Source of the DNA: Zoroaster sp. YZ-2022
Taxonomy: Eukaryota > Echinodermata > Asteroidea > Forcipulatida > Zoroasteridae
DNA length: 64,000 bases
Reading direction: 5' to 3'
NCBI GenBank assembly: GCA_029582265.1
Contig: CM055823.1
Coordinates: forward strand, 11,101,716-11,165,715
Position numbers and translations under genes: made by a program. Positions 30,531 through 43,032 of this stretch are shown piece after piece. The notes under the pieces are model-generated. The model did not search any database. It worked only from the letters and a program-made list of their open reading frames with translations, and was not told the origin of the DNA. Numbering within the stretch: the stretch's first letter is position 1; every line of letters starts with the position of its first letter.

Positions 30531-33500
30531 TGCATTGTGATTATATCAAAGTTTGAACAATTCTGTGCATTCAGCCTATATACATAACGTCATATCTAAC
30601 TTCAGTGAGTAAAGCCAGACAGTATTGTCCAATAACTCAATGGGTTGAACGTAGCCATACAAAGTCTATTGAGTTTACATATGAAAGGGGGATTGATGTT
30701 GGCAAGTACAGTTCGTTATGCTCCAAAAGGTTCCTTTGTCAACATTTATAGAAAGTTGAACTTGTATGATGTTGCCTGCCATCACTAGAGAGTTAGTACC
30801 AACCTGCTGTATATTTCATCTTGACACACCCTTTTTATATGTTGTATCAGACAAGATTGCGTGTACGTTGTAGTTGATTCACTCCACAAATGAAGATACA
30901 CCTTTTTAAATTGTACGAATCTATAACTATGACCAAATTTATAACATTTAAATTGGTACACTCTTAAAACTAAAGTGTTGAATCAACACGTTATAGGGTT
31001 CGGTGAGTGACAACTCTTTGTAAATTGAATTTAGCAAAGTGTTGAATTAACATTAATAAAGTTATACTTAACTTGACTGTGTTAATTCAACACTTTCTGT
31101 GAGTTGAAATTAACTATATATAAGTATTGTTACCCACCGACTCTATGGTAGATTCAACACTTTAGTTTTAAAGAGGTACGCATTGTGATTATATCACAGG
31201 TTGAACAATGCTTGCATTCAGCCTATATACATAACGTCATATCTAACTTCCGTGAGTAAAGTCAGTAGTATTGTCCAATCGGTGGCGCACCCAGGATTTG
31301 ATTGGGGGCTCAAAATTATTTTATTTGAAATCCAATATGGGGAGAGACATGGCTGACCCAAACCATAACCATGCTATGGCTGCAGCCATGTCCCTAGTCG
31401 TGCTTGTCAGTGAACCTACGGCACATGTTAAATGTTTCCTGGTGGTTTCTAGTCATAAAAGACATGGCATGATTCGCCGACTCGTAGGGTTTTACCTTCC
31501 ATATAATTTCCTCCTCTTGATGTAAAGAACTTGAGCTTGTTTCGTCTGCAAGATTTCTATAGTTAAATACTTTCATTGCGTGGACGTAAAGTTTGTGATC
31601 ATTCCGGGCGGAGCTAATTTTTCAAACACAGATTTGGCAGCAAAACCAAATCCCAATATTATCAATCGGTGTTTCGTGGCGAGCGGTCTAGCGCACCGAA
31701 CTTAAGTTCTGGTGTTGCCATCAGCAGGGTGTGGTTCGAGCCCCGGTCGTGACACTTGTGTCCTTGAGCAAGGTACTTAACCATAATTGCTTCGTCCTTC
31801 GGATGGGACGTAAAGCCGTAGGTCCCGTGTGTTGTGTAATGCACGTAAAATGGTCCTGGGTACGACTTTATAACTGCATCCAACCTGGAGGGATGGGCGC
31901 CGCCAGGTTTAATTGCCAAAGACACACCACATGATGATCGTCTGTGGTGCCCAACGACCCTCGGGGTTATGGGATAGGTGAAGGTGAAGGTGAAGGTTTG
32001 CTAAAAGAGTGTCACATAATCTTTGTAAATTAAAAACCAATCCTGGGCCATTTTGTACAAACTGGAAAGGAGTTGATTATAATGCGGGCGTGTTTAAATT
32101 TTACGAGTAACCTCAACGACAGTCAACTACCTCAACAAGACAACAGAAAATGAAAATAAAATTAAGTAAAGCTGCTCCCTGATCAGGGTGCACCATGGCA
32201 GGGGGGGGGGGAGGAGAATGTGTAAAAATGCTTGTTATATATACTGGTGGCCTTCAAGCTTACATACATGCATACACCAACGCCGTAAAATATAATAGTG
32301 AGTGGAATAAATGGAAAACTTTTGGAGGGCTTGAGTCTCCTGAGTCCCATCCCTTGTACCACTGCCCTACTCCTTGCCAAACTCCTCTGTAGACAAGACT
32401 TGGGGTCAGATTTTGCTCTCTTTCCTGGCTCCTTCTTTAAAAAACAAAAACATCAGCGGGCCCTTGGGGGCTCGATCCCTTGGGTGCGCCACTGTGTCCA
32501 ATAACTCAATAGTAATATGAATATAAAAAGTGTATTGAGTTTACATATGAAAGGGAACATGACGTTGCATACAGTTCTAATATGCATAAAGGTTTCTTTG
32601 TCAAGAACTTGTATGAGGCTGCCTGCCGTACACAGTTAGAACCAACTGCTGTATATTTCATCCTGACACACCCTTTTTTATATTTGTATGTTATATCAGA
32701 CAAGTTTGCGTGTATATTGTAGTGGATTCACGACTAAGCGTTTGTGTGACTTTTCAATTAAATGTTCAAATTGCGTATAGTAGTTCCCTTCCAATCATCC
32801 TCATTCCTTCTCAGTAAATTAACCAAACGAGTCCTCCAGATATTACCAAAACCATGAAGTATGGCGACAAAAGTCTGACCTCAAATCTATCTACAACCAA
32901 AAACACAGAAATAGTTTGGTATACCAAAGAAAATCCCAAACTCAAAATGATTAAATTCACGTAAGTGACACCAATGCAGAAATTCTTAAGATGTGTCGCC
33001 CGTATTTTTGCTGTTTTGACGGCAGTTTTCGATTTGTTTTTATCAGAACATTACTATTTTACCCGAGGAAGTGCAAAATTACTGGAGGTTATGCTCACAT
33101 TAAAAACAAGACCCCGCGTGCAGAGTGCTGATCGAAACAACTTAAGATTCGTGACTTCGTGAAATGCCAATACCGGTGTAGGTCACGATTACGCCACTTC
33201 ATGTTGGTACTGTTGCCTGTGTTAATGTTAGAACGGGCCTTTGTTTTCCATATAATAGTAGACCTTAGGCTTTTCTGAATTTGAGACAAAAGGTTGAACA
33301 GAATGATTTTGTTCAAATATGTTGTTTAGCTATTACCATGATTATATACTGTCAAACTCAGCCTACATTATGTTTTACATGTATGAACTTCCGTGAGTAA
33401 AGCCAGACAGTATTGTCCAGTAACTCAATGGGTTGAACGTGTGTAATATGAATATGAAAAGTGTATATTGAGTTTACATATGAAAGGGAATGATGTTGCA

Positions 33501-33992
33501 AGAACAGTTCGTTATGTTCAAAGGTTTCTTTGTCAACATTTATACATTTATAGAAAGTTGAACTTGTATGAGGCTGCCTGCCAATCAGTAACTTCGGCCT
33601 GCTGTATGCATTTCATCTTGATACACCCTTTTTATATTTGTATGTTATATCAGACAAGATTGCGTGTATATTGTAGTGGCTTCACTCCACAAATGAAGAT
33701 ACACCCTTTAAATTATGCAAATCTAAAACTATGAATTATATAACATTTAATTGGTACACTCTTAATAAAGTTGAATTTAACTTTTAAAAGTGTTGAATTA
33801 ACATTTAATAAAGTTATACTTAACTTGACTGTGTTAATTCAACACTTTCTTGAGTTAATTTAACTATATAAGTGTTGTTACTCACCGACTCTATGGTAGA
33901 TTCAACACTTTAGTTTTGAAGTGTACGCATCGTGATTATATCAAAGGTTGAACAATGCTGTGCATTCAGCCTATATACATAACGTCATATCT
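30531..33992. repeat. mosaic of duplicated blocks and MITEs
   Basis: A block starting near GTAAAGCCAGACAGTATTG recurs at 28730, 30610, 32490 and 33400. ACACTCTTAAAAC-family MITEs lie at 30957-31177 and 33753-33925. No host gene is seen; open frames are short. Confidence 0.6.
31673..32000 (+). mobile_element. tRNA-Leu-derived SINE, variant tail
   Basis: tRNA-like head with CGAGCGGTCTAGCGCACC and GGTTCGAGCCCC, body as in the other copies, then a different 3' part ending in GGTGAAGGTGAAGG. Confidence 0.75.
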
Positions 33993-34358
33993 AATTTCAA
34001 TTGATAACCGTATAAATTTATACGATCTAAGCTTAATCCTAATATTTTAGCGTATAACATTAAAATACATGTAGTGCTACCCAAAGACTGAGTTATAATA
34101 CTACCTAATTTAGTTTCGTATTGCGTGTGTAATGCGTTGCGCTCTTCCGTAGATAAGCTTCAATATCGCTAACGCTATACTCTTTACCAAAACTTTTTGA
34201 ATCTCCTCCTACTACGGCTTTTTAAAGCTGTTCATCTCATTGTTTTGTTTTAACAATAACGCATCACTCTCAGCTTTACCGTCTAGAGACGCTAGTAGTG
34301 GTGGTGGTTTACTTAACATTTGTGGATTTTCATTTAAAATTTTTGAAACTTCTTCCAT
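33993..34358 (-). pseudogene. fragment of the conserved gene homologous to 16122-16799
   Basis: The ATG at 34358 starts the N-terminal third of the gene; a frame change near 34235 and others follow. Homology ends at the element's broken left border. The deletion therefore runs from inside this gene to beyond the lost end. Confidence 0.8.
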
Positions 34359-34467
34359 TTATAAAAGTATCTATATAAAAATTCAGTAAAATTATTAACT
34401 TATAAAGTTGCTGCAACACAATGTCACTTTGTAAAAAGCTTTCGTCGATGAGTGGTGGAGGTAGCAT
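34330..34467 (-). CDS. short conserved gene (45 aa), counterpart of 15929-16075
   Basis: Starts MLPPPLIDESFLQSD; same place, start and upstream word CAAGTCAAGTCGTTT as in Polinton 1. It overlaps the start of the next gene by 29 bp in another frame. Function unknown. Confidence 0.35.
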   Translation of the reverse strand: MLPPPLIDESFLQSDIVLQQLYKLIILLNFYIDTFINGRSFKNFK

Positions 34468-35865
34468 AAACGACTTGACTTGCATTTATATAATACTTTT
34501 TTTTTTTTTTTAATTAGTAAAATTCATTTTTTCTAAATTGTTTAAGATTATATATTAAATTTTTTATTTTTTCATAGTTTAAAAATTGTCCTAATCCAGT
34601 ATCTAAAATTTTATTAATACAAATTATTAAATCTCTTACTTGTTTATCATCTATACTAGTAAATAAATCTTTTACTTTTTCAGAGTTTAAATTAAAAAAT
34701 TGTACTAATTCTTCTGTTTTTTCTTCAGTATCTAACAGGGTTCGACCTTAACTTTTTTTTTTCACTCGCCGGCCGGGCTAGTAAACCAAACTTTTCACTC
34801 GCCCGCAAGCCTTTTCACTCGCCTGTATGTTTTTTTAAATAATTTTAATCAAATCACTGTTTTTAGTAATTTAGGCATTTTGAATCAGAACGTGCATTAT
34901 AAACAACAGTTGTCAGTTACCTTATTATTATGTGCATATTTGTTTCTGTTTCTTTAATTAATAACGGATTCTATTCTAATAACAGAGGAAAAGATCAGGC
35001 ACATTTAGTGTACAGTAATGCTTTTGCTTTAATTCTGAAATGAAGAAGCCTCTTTTCATATTTTATTTCTAACCAACTGAACACAACAATAATGAAAACA
35101 TTTAAAAAATCAGGGCACCAAGGCAATCTTTAAATTAAAAAAAACAAAAACCACTCCAATAAAAATTCAGCACATGCCAATAAGACTAAAGTTTCCTTTC
35201 TAGGCCTACATGAAAACAGTATTGCAACACTTACAGTTTATGTCACCAATTAAAAATAAATAAAAAACACAATGTTAACCCGAAAAAAACATCAAGTTTT
35301 ATGCATTTGGATGTGGCAGTATTCAGTTCACTCTTTTTTTATTTGCTAGCGACCCTTTGACAGCATGTTGACGACCACCAAAAGCCCTGGCCGCGTAATG
35401 TACACTGTACATACGTACGGTACATTGCAGCGCGCGACACGATGATCGATGCGTCGATGCTATATCCGATGCACCGCACACGCTGCATGCATGTCTAGGT
35501 ACAGACTCGGCATGTATTATTTAGTTGCATTAAACGTTGCATGCGCCATGCTATTTTTAGCTGGTACCCGCGAATGCCTGGCGTAGTGTTTATGTTGTGG
35601 GTATTGTTGACACCAACCAAAGTATTAGCAAGGGCCGAGTTCGTACAACGACCAAGCGGCCGATATTGCCTGGTAACCGCTATATCATTTTGGTCATGAG
35701 TACCAGGTAATTTTGACTATTTTGTTCCCAAATGGTCGTTGCGTGAACTTGGTCTTAGCAGCGCAGCCACCGGTCGCGCAATCGAGCGTGGCGGCGATAT
35801 ATTTTTTTCCGTGAGAATGCACTGTACATGTACAGTACATGTACGTAGTAATACATTAGCGGGAT

Positions 35866-37906
35866 GCGCTGCTTCGCTGCGGCACCCCGCTAGGTGTGGG
35901 TGATGCGAGTATTAAATGTTGCGGGTTTTGTGCCGACTTCTTTGCTGGTTTATGTAATGTAATATGGGCTAACGCCGTCTAATTTGCAGGGGGCACTCAA
36001 GGGTCATCATTTTCTAGAATGAGCTTGGTGATTGGTTAATTTTTGAGCGGGGGGGGGGGCATGTAAAAAGTCAAAGTGACATAACACAACAGCGCCCTCG
36101 GGTTTTTAACATGGTAGGACAGTGAAAATTGAATAAATAAATGTACTGAAAAGAAATACATGTACACAGAAAACGGGTATCCTAGTATTTTCGTACAGTT
36201 CAGACACAGATATGTGCACAAAATGTCTCTTTTGGAAATTGATTGCATGGCCCCTTCAAGTCATGAAAAAAGGGGGAAATAAATATGAATAACATTAAAT
36301 TTGCAGATGAAATCTGCACTGTTTCCTGAGGCGCGCCCCCACCCCCTTAATATAAAATAGGACGCAGTTTGAGTTTAAATTGTTGCCATGGCGCTGTAGG
36401 TTTTTAAAACCTTTTTAAAATATTCAAAATTGGGAGAAAAGATTCCCAAAAATTGTTTTGTGTGGAGAAATGTCCTGAAACCTAAGTGTATAAGCTGTTG
36501 TGATTGTCAGATCTGAAATCGTTTTATATTACCTCAAAGTTGAAAGACTGATGGTATCTACACTGGCAATTGTGAAATCATTTTGGGCTTTTCTAACAGT
36601 TCAAGTTCTACTTCTATGTATGTAAAATCAAAGGTCAGAGTCCCTATTTCATCGGTTGAAAATTGTTTTACAAATCAGCAAGCTGAGGAATACAGAACTG
36701 CTATAAAATATATATTATAACATAGGGCCTATATTATAATATATCTTATAATATATATTATATGAATCTGGGACTGAGAAATAATTTAAATTGTGTTAAA
36801 CTTTACTTTGAAAATGCAGTGAACTCTCCAAAAGACATGAATCTGGGACTGAGAAATAATTCACATTGTGTTAAGAAATTATTTGAAAGTGCACTGAACT
36901 CTCCATAGACTTTGTACACAATCGAGGACATGGCGTCTGGATACTACAGGCTTTCAAAAGTATTACATGGGTACTGAGGTTAATTGATGTTTGGTATTTA
37001 TTATCAAATATCAAACAACAAAAAGGGTTTTGTAAATGTTGATCATGTTGATTAAAATTGTTTATTGATGTTTGGAGATAGCTGTGATAATCGTAGTTCT
37101 TGGTCACGTCCCTAAGACCTAGGACTAAAAGAGCTACGCGAAATAAATGCATCAACAAAGAGTCGAGTCGACACACCGACGTCATTACCGACCAATCAGG
37201 AGGTCCGTCTGAAACAGAGAATCAGACATTTCGCAACGCGGCAGTTCGGTACTGTTCGTGGTATGTGGCACCCGGCCTCCTCGACCAACGCTCACCGAAA
37301 GCCGCGGAGTAACCCAACCAATGTTGCTCATGTTGATTAAAAATGTTTACGGATGTTTGGTATTTTATTGTTTTATTATCAAACAACAAAACAACAAACA
37401 TTCCAAACGTGTGTTGTAAATGTTGATGAAAATTGTCTTTTGAGCACAAAGGTCACGTGTAGGTACGGAGTTCATTGATGAAAAATAAGACCAATCAGGG
37501 GTCCGTCTGAAACAGCCAACCAGACATCTCGAACCACAGCAGTCAGGAGTGTTCGCCTCATCTGGCACCCGCCCGACCCCTCGATCACCGAGGATAGCCG
37601 CGAAGTCACCCGACCAAGCTTAACGATCATTGCGGGTGTCCGGCTGCCGTTGCACGCAATCCACGCAATCGCGGGTAGACGTCGGAACACCAACAACGCA
37701 GACCCCAACCCACGGGTACCCCGAATTGACCCCAGGACGCATCAATTCAGCAGGGTGCGGGCGCCAGTTGACGCGAAACATGGCGGCGCCCTGAAAGAAA
37801 CATGGCGGCGCCCTGAAAAAAACATGGCGGCGCCCTGAAACAAAGATGGCGGCGCCCCGTGTTTGCACTAACAAAGATGGCGACTTAACGATCATTATAG
37901 TATAGA
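35866..37906 (-). mobile_element. non-autonomous Helitron, downstream unit of a head-to-tail pair
   Basis: On the minus strand it begins TCTATACTATAATGATCG and ends in a GC-rich hairpin (GCGGGGTGCCGCAGCG/AGCAGCGCATCCCGC) followed by CTAA and a flanking T. TC start, hairpin and CTRR end are the Helitron signature. The 5' region has repeats of CATGGCGGCGCCCTGAAA. No Rep/helicase gene. Confidence 0.8.
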
Positions 37907-40241
37907 CTAGCGGGATGCCGCGCTTCGCGCGGCACCCGCTAGGTGTGGGTGATGTGTGAGTATTAAATGTTGCGGGTTTTGTGCCGACTTCTTTGCTGGT
38001 TTATGTAATGTAATATGGGGTAACGGGGTCTAATTTGCAGGGGGCACTCAAGGGTCATCATTTTCTAGAATGAGCTTGGTGATTGGTTAATTTTTGAGCG
38101 GGGGCATGTAAAAGTCAAAGTGACATAACACAACAGCGCCCTCGGGTTTTAACATGGTAGGACAGTGAATATTGAATAAATAAATGTACTGAAAAGAAAT
38201 ACATGTACACAGAAAACGGGTATCCTAGTATTTTCGTACAGTTCAGACACAGATATGTGCACAAAATGTCTCTTTTTGGAAATTGATTGCATGGCCCTTC
38301 AAGTCATGAAAAAGGGGAAATAAATATGAATAACATTAAATTTGCAGATGAAATCTGCACTGTTTCCTAAGGCCCCACCCCTTAATATAAAATAGGACGC
38401 AGTTTGAGTTTAAATTGTTGCCATGGCGCTGTAGGTTTTAAAACCTTTTAAAATATTCAAAATTGGGAGAAAAGATTCCCAAAATTGTTTTGTGTGAGAA
38501 ATGTCCTGAAACCTAAGTGCATAAGCTGTTGTGATTGTCAGATCTGAAATCGTTTTATATTACCTCAAAGTTGAAAGACTGATGGTATCTACACTGGCAA
38601 TTGTGAAATCATTTTGGGCTTTTCTAACAGTTCAAGTTCTACTTCTATGTATGTAAAATCAAAGGTCAGAGTCCCTATTTCATCGGTTGAAAATTGTTTT
38701 CACAAATCAGCAAGCTGAGGAATACAGAACTGCTATAAAAATATATATTATAACATAGGGCCTATATTATAATATATCTTATAATATATATTATATGAAT
38801 CTGGGACTGAGAAATAATTTAAATTGTGTTAAACTTTACTTTGAAAATGCAGTGAACTCTCCAAAAGACATGAATCTGGGACTGAGAAATAATTAACATT
38901 GTGTTAAGAAATTATTTGAAAGTGCACTGAACTCTCCATAGACTTTGTACACAATCGAGGACATGGCGTCTGGATACTACAGGCTTTCAAAAGTATTACA
39001 TGGGTACTGAGGTTAATTGATGTTTGGTATTTATTATCAAATATCAAACAACAAAAAGGGTTTTGTAAATGTTGATCATGTTGATTAAAATTGTTTATTG
39101 ATGTTTGGAGATAGCTGTGATAATCGTAGCTCTTGGTCACGTCCCTAAGACCTAGGACTAAAAGAGCTGCGCGAAATAAATGCATCAACAAAGAGTCGAG
39201 TCGACACACCGACGTCATTACCGACCAATCAGGAGGTCCGTCTGAAACAGAGAATCAGACATTTCGCAACGCGGCAGTTCGGTACTGTTCGTGGTATGTG
39301 GCACCCGGCCTCCTCGACCAACGCTCACCGAAAGCCGCGGAGTAACCCAACCAATGTTGCTCATGTTAAAATTGTTTATTGATGTTTGGAGATAGCTGTG
39401 ATAATCGTAGCTCTTGGTCACGTCCCTAAGACCTAGGACTAAAAGAGCTACGCGAAATAATGCATCAACAAAGAGTCGAGTCGACACACCGACGTCATTA
39501 CCGACCAATCAGGAGGTCCGTCTGAAACAGAGAATCAGACATTTCGCAACGCGGCAGTTCGGTACTGTTCGTGGTATGTGGCACCCGGCCTCCTCGACCA
39601 ACGCTCACCGAAAGCCGCGGAGTAACCCAACCAATGTTGCTCATGTTGATTAAAAATGTTTACGGATGTTTGGTATTTTATTGTTTTATTATCAAACAAC
39701 AAAACAACAAACATTCCAAACGTGTGTTGTAAATGTTGATGAAAATTGTCTTTTGAGCACAAAGGTCACGTGTAGGTACGGAGTTCATTGATGAAAAATA
39801 AGACCAATCAGGGGTCCGTCTGAAACAGCCAACCAGACATCTCGAACCACAGCAGTCAGGGGTGTTCGCCTCATCTGGCACCCGCCCGACCCTCGATCAC
39901 CGAGGATAGCCGCGAAGTCACCCGACCAAGCTTAACGATCATTGCGGGTGTCCGGCTGCCGTTGCACGCAATCCACGCAATCGCGGGTAGACGTCGGAAC
40001 ACCAACAACGCAGACCCCAACCCACGGGTACCCCGAAATTGACCCCAGGACGCATCAATTCAGCAGGGTGCGGGCGCCAGTTGACGCGAAACATGGCGGC
40101 GCCCTGAAAGAAACATGGCGGCGCCCTGAAAGAAACATGGCGGCGCCCTGAAACAAAGATGGCGGCGCCCTGAAACAAAGATGGCGGCGCCCCGTGTTTG
40201 CACTAACAAAGATGGCGACTTAACGATCATTATAGTATGGA
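37907..40241 (-). mobile_element. non-autonomous Helitron, upstream unit of the pair
   Basis: Begins TCCATACTATAATGATCG after a flanking A and ends with the hairpin GCGGGTGCCGCGCGAAGC... and CTAG, directly joined to the TC of the next unit. It is very similar to 35866-37906 but has a 281-bp internal tandem duplication (about 39086-39647). Confidence 0.8.
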
Positions 40242-40944
40242 TGTGTAAACAAGTGGGCACAACGGCAATGCAGGGAAAAGCACAGCAACTCGTTGCCGTG
40301 AAAAGTGGCATTTTTAAAGGGCATCACGGCAGAGGGTGAGGGCATTGACGGCAATTGCCGTCGATGCCGTCGTGTAATTTCAGGGCTGAATTATAGGCCT
40401 ATCGGTGACAATATTTTGACTCGCCCAGCGGGCTACTGAAGGAAGGGTTTTGACTCGCCCGCCGCCGTTTTCACTCGCATTTGGCGAGCGGGCGACCGCT
40501 AAGGTCGAACCCTGATCTAAAAGTTGATTAAGATTATCTATATCACAATTTTCTTTTAAAGAGTTTAAAAATTGTACTAATTCTTTTACTTTTTCTTCAG
40601 TATCTAAAAGTTGATTAAGATTATATATTAAATCGCTTACTAGTAAAACTACTTATTTTTTCTTCAGAGTTTAAAAATTGTACTAATTCTTTCGTTTTTT
40701 CTTCACTATCTAAAAGTTGATTAAAAATATATATATAACAATTTATTTTTATATAGTCTCTATTTAAAAAAATAAATAATTCATTTTTTGTTTTTTCTTC
40801 AGTATCTAAAAATTGATTAAAATTATATATTAAATCTTTTACTTTGTTAACTTTTATACTAGTAAAAAAATATTTTAATTGTATTGTATGCATGTTTTAT
40901 TATATATTTAGATAATATTAAAAAAAAATAAAAAAATAAAAACT

Positions 40945-41095
40945 AACTTACAGGTAACTTACTAACAACCTATGAGCAATTACTAACGACTTATGAGTAA
41001 CTTATGAGCAATTACTAACGACCTATGAGCAATTACTGAGCAATTACTAACGACCTATAGATAACCTGTAAGTAACCTATGAGCAATTACTAGTC
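40945..41095. repeat. minisatellite of GAGCAATTACT words behind the ATPase
   Basis: Inverse orientation of the words seen at 15677-15872 (GAGCAATTACTAACGACCTAT). It reaches the ATPase stop codon, as in Polinton 1. Confidence 0.85.
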
Positions 41096-41680
41096 AAAGA
41101 TTTCATAAGCGGTAGGTTGATCCGTTTTTAAAATTAATTTGCGATGTTTAACACGTTTTAATTTTTCATGAATTTCTATTCTTGTTTTTTTGTCGGGTAT
41201 GACATCATCTTTACAATAAAATAAACATACCCACTTGAGTTGCTCTCTAAAATCTTTTAATACGCTATTATATTTTTGTGAAATGACCCAACAGCTGTGA
41301 TGCTTATGTCTGCCGCTAAAAGCCAATAGTGATAGGTCATGCTGCCGCTGATCTTTTAAAAACTTTCTATATCGTAATTCTTTATTTGCGCTACAATCAT
41401 CGATGATAAACAACGTTTCATCTCCTTCGTATACATCGCTATAAATTCGTAAAGCTTTATCTAACAAAATGTTTTCTAAATCATTAATAATCACTCGCTC
41501 GTCATTTTGAATCCATTTTCTATTTTTATATGTATCATTAATACTGATGGTTGGGCATAAAATAACTATATATTCAAAATATTTAAAATATTCTTTTTCT
41601 AATAAATTTAAAATGTATTCAGTTTTTCCACATCCAGTTTGCCCGCAAATTAACGCAACGTGTGGATATTTAGGTAGCAT
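41090..41680 (-). CDS. ATP: genome-packaging ATPase, copy 2
   Basis: 196 aa, intact. Walker A GQTGCGKT and Walker B LFIIDD are at the same places as in copy 1 (residues 13-20 and 90-95), followed by SGRH and SQK. Compared with copy 1, an 11-residue segment after FYCKD is absent, so the C-terminal loop is shorter. Lies 25 bp after the capsid gene on the same strand. Packaging motor of the virus-like element, FtsK-HerA fold by motif. Confidence 0.92.
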   Translation of the reverse strand: MLPKYPHVALICGQTGCGKTEYILNLLEKEYFKYFEYIVILCPTISINDTYKNRKWIQNDERVIINDLENILLDKALRIYSDVYEGDETLFIIDDCSANKELRYRKFLKDQRQHDLSLLAFSGRHKHHSCWVISQKYNSVLKDFREQLKWVCLFYCKDDVIPDKKTRIEIHEKLKRVKHRKLILKTDQPTAYEIFD

Positions 41681-41705
41681 TTAATATTAGACAAGAAAAT
41701 ACTCA

Positions 41706-42983
41706 TTAAAATACAACGTTATGAAATCGATTATTTTTTATATTGAGTTGCGCGTCCATAATAAAAAAAAGTATACATGTCTAGTACACCCGCATTTTCA
41801 GCTTCTTTTTCTATTCGAAGAGTGATGCCTTCAGATAAATTTCTTAATGCCTTTCCTGAACCGTGCAAGCGATTATCTGGGGTTAATCTTAAATCTAAAA
41901 ATAAACCGTATTTATCGAGTAAATAATCGGCTATTTTTACGTTACTCAAATTTAATGCTTTAACGATTTGTATAGCGTGTTGTTGTTTTGAATCACCAAA
42001 ATATTTTAAAATTTCTTCCCGTTGTTGATACCTTTGCATACCGCTCGCGTAGAGTTGATTTGGAACTCCCTCGATGGTGATGGAAACTTTTTCGGTTTTT
42101 GGATTATAAATATATTGCTTTCTTTTTCGTTGGGTTCTTTAAACAAAAAAAGTATTCCTTTCATACTTTTTGCCGGTGTATTTAAATTTATATTCCACAT
42201 TGTATCACTTTTGTTTAAATGTTTTTTGCTCTGTAGATGTACGCGATCAAACAATATACTCAACCCGTCGCTGTATTGATTTTTAATTATTCGAGCGAGT
42301 TCTGGCATATGTACGACTTGATATTCTAAACTTAATCCGCTGATAACATACTTTGCATTAGCATCGCTGCTTTTGATTACTTTTGAAAATTTATTAAACA
42401 CTATTTCGTACGTCAATCGATCTCCGATTCCTGATTGATAATAAGGTTGATGATCGGTTAATAATTCAAAATCGAGTGGTATGTAATATCGGTTTTTATA
42501 AGCATCAGCGATAGCTTTATCTTTTCCTCCGTTTCCCGTAAGATCTTTATCGCTAGCATTTATTCGCAATTTAGTAACGTTTTCATTTTCTATTCCTTGA
42601 TAGACTAATTCGTCGCGTTGCGCGGTCGTTAACCATTCGTCTTTAAAACAATTGAATACATCCGCACTGTCTAAAGAAAATAGTTCGTTTCCTTCCATTT
42701 TAATAATTACTTGTTTTACGATCGCTCTACCTATATTTTGTACTAACGTTCTATTTTCATCATCGTCGCTAACGAGTTCAATATTGAAAGCTAATTTAAC
42801 AGTATTTGGAACGATAACGTCATTTTCTCCGAGATTAGGGAATCGAATATTTAAAGTTTGACTTTCTGTAATAGTACTTGGATTATTTGTAATGACAACT
42901 GTTTGAGAAGATCCTTTGACTGCCAAAGGCGTTCTTAATTTTCTCCACGGTGATAGCACATCTCCGTATATATTACTCGCCAT
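41706..42983 (-). pseudogene. MCP: double-jelly-roll major capsid protein, copy 2, two frame changes
   Basis: Starts MASNIYGDVLSPWRKLRTPL and is open for most of its length (42983 to about 42110), covering the first jelly roll and much of the second. A one-base change near 42110 and an eight-T run at 41763-41770 (one T more than the frame needs) disturb the last third, where EGITLRIEKEAENAG and LDMYTF are still clear. About 425 residues in all, normal for the family. It forms the capsid shell. Diverges from the membrane-protein gene at 43033. Confidence 0.88.
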
Positions 42984-43032
42984 ATTTTATATATATATTT
43001 ATATAATAATTTTTATGATTTTTAAAAATAAA

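Larger units (their letters stand above)
34730..40520. mobile_element. hAT-like DNA transposon, non-autonomous (nested)
   Basis: Occupies 34736-40514. The ends are CAGGGTTCGACCTTA and its exact inverse, with subterminal repeats of TTTTCACTCGCC. ATCTAA is duplicated on both sides (34730-34735, 40515-40520); removing the insertion restores a clean repeat unit of the host gene. The 5'-CAGGG end fits hAT, but a 6-bp rather than 8-bp duplication leaves the superfamily open. About 1.4 kb belongs to this element; the rest is a Helitron pair. No transposase gene is seen. Confidence 0.8.
34514..40893 (-). pseudogene. leucine-rich tandem-repeat protein split by a nested transposon
   Basis: Begins with the ATG at 40893. 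The frame is built of units of about 23-25 codons with the pattern (L/F)NQ(L/F)LD(T/S)EEK-x-KELVQFLN. It is open to 40621, changes frame, and continues to 40515, where the hAT-like element is inserted; coding resumes at 34735 and ends with a stop at 34514-34516. Such helical repeats could form a solenoid for protein binding. Polinton 1 has nothing comparable between ATPase and the downstream genes, so this is a copy-specific accessory gene. Family not recognised. Confidence 0.6.

Noticed and set aside
37100..40311. Several open frames of 65-104 codons, present twice
   Set aside because: They lie in non-autonomous Helitrons, are duplicated with them and show no protein motif.
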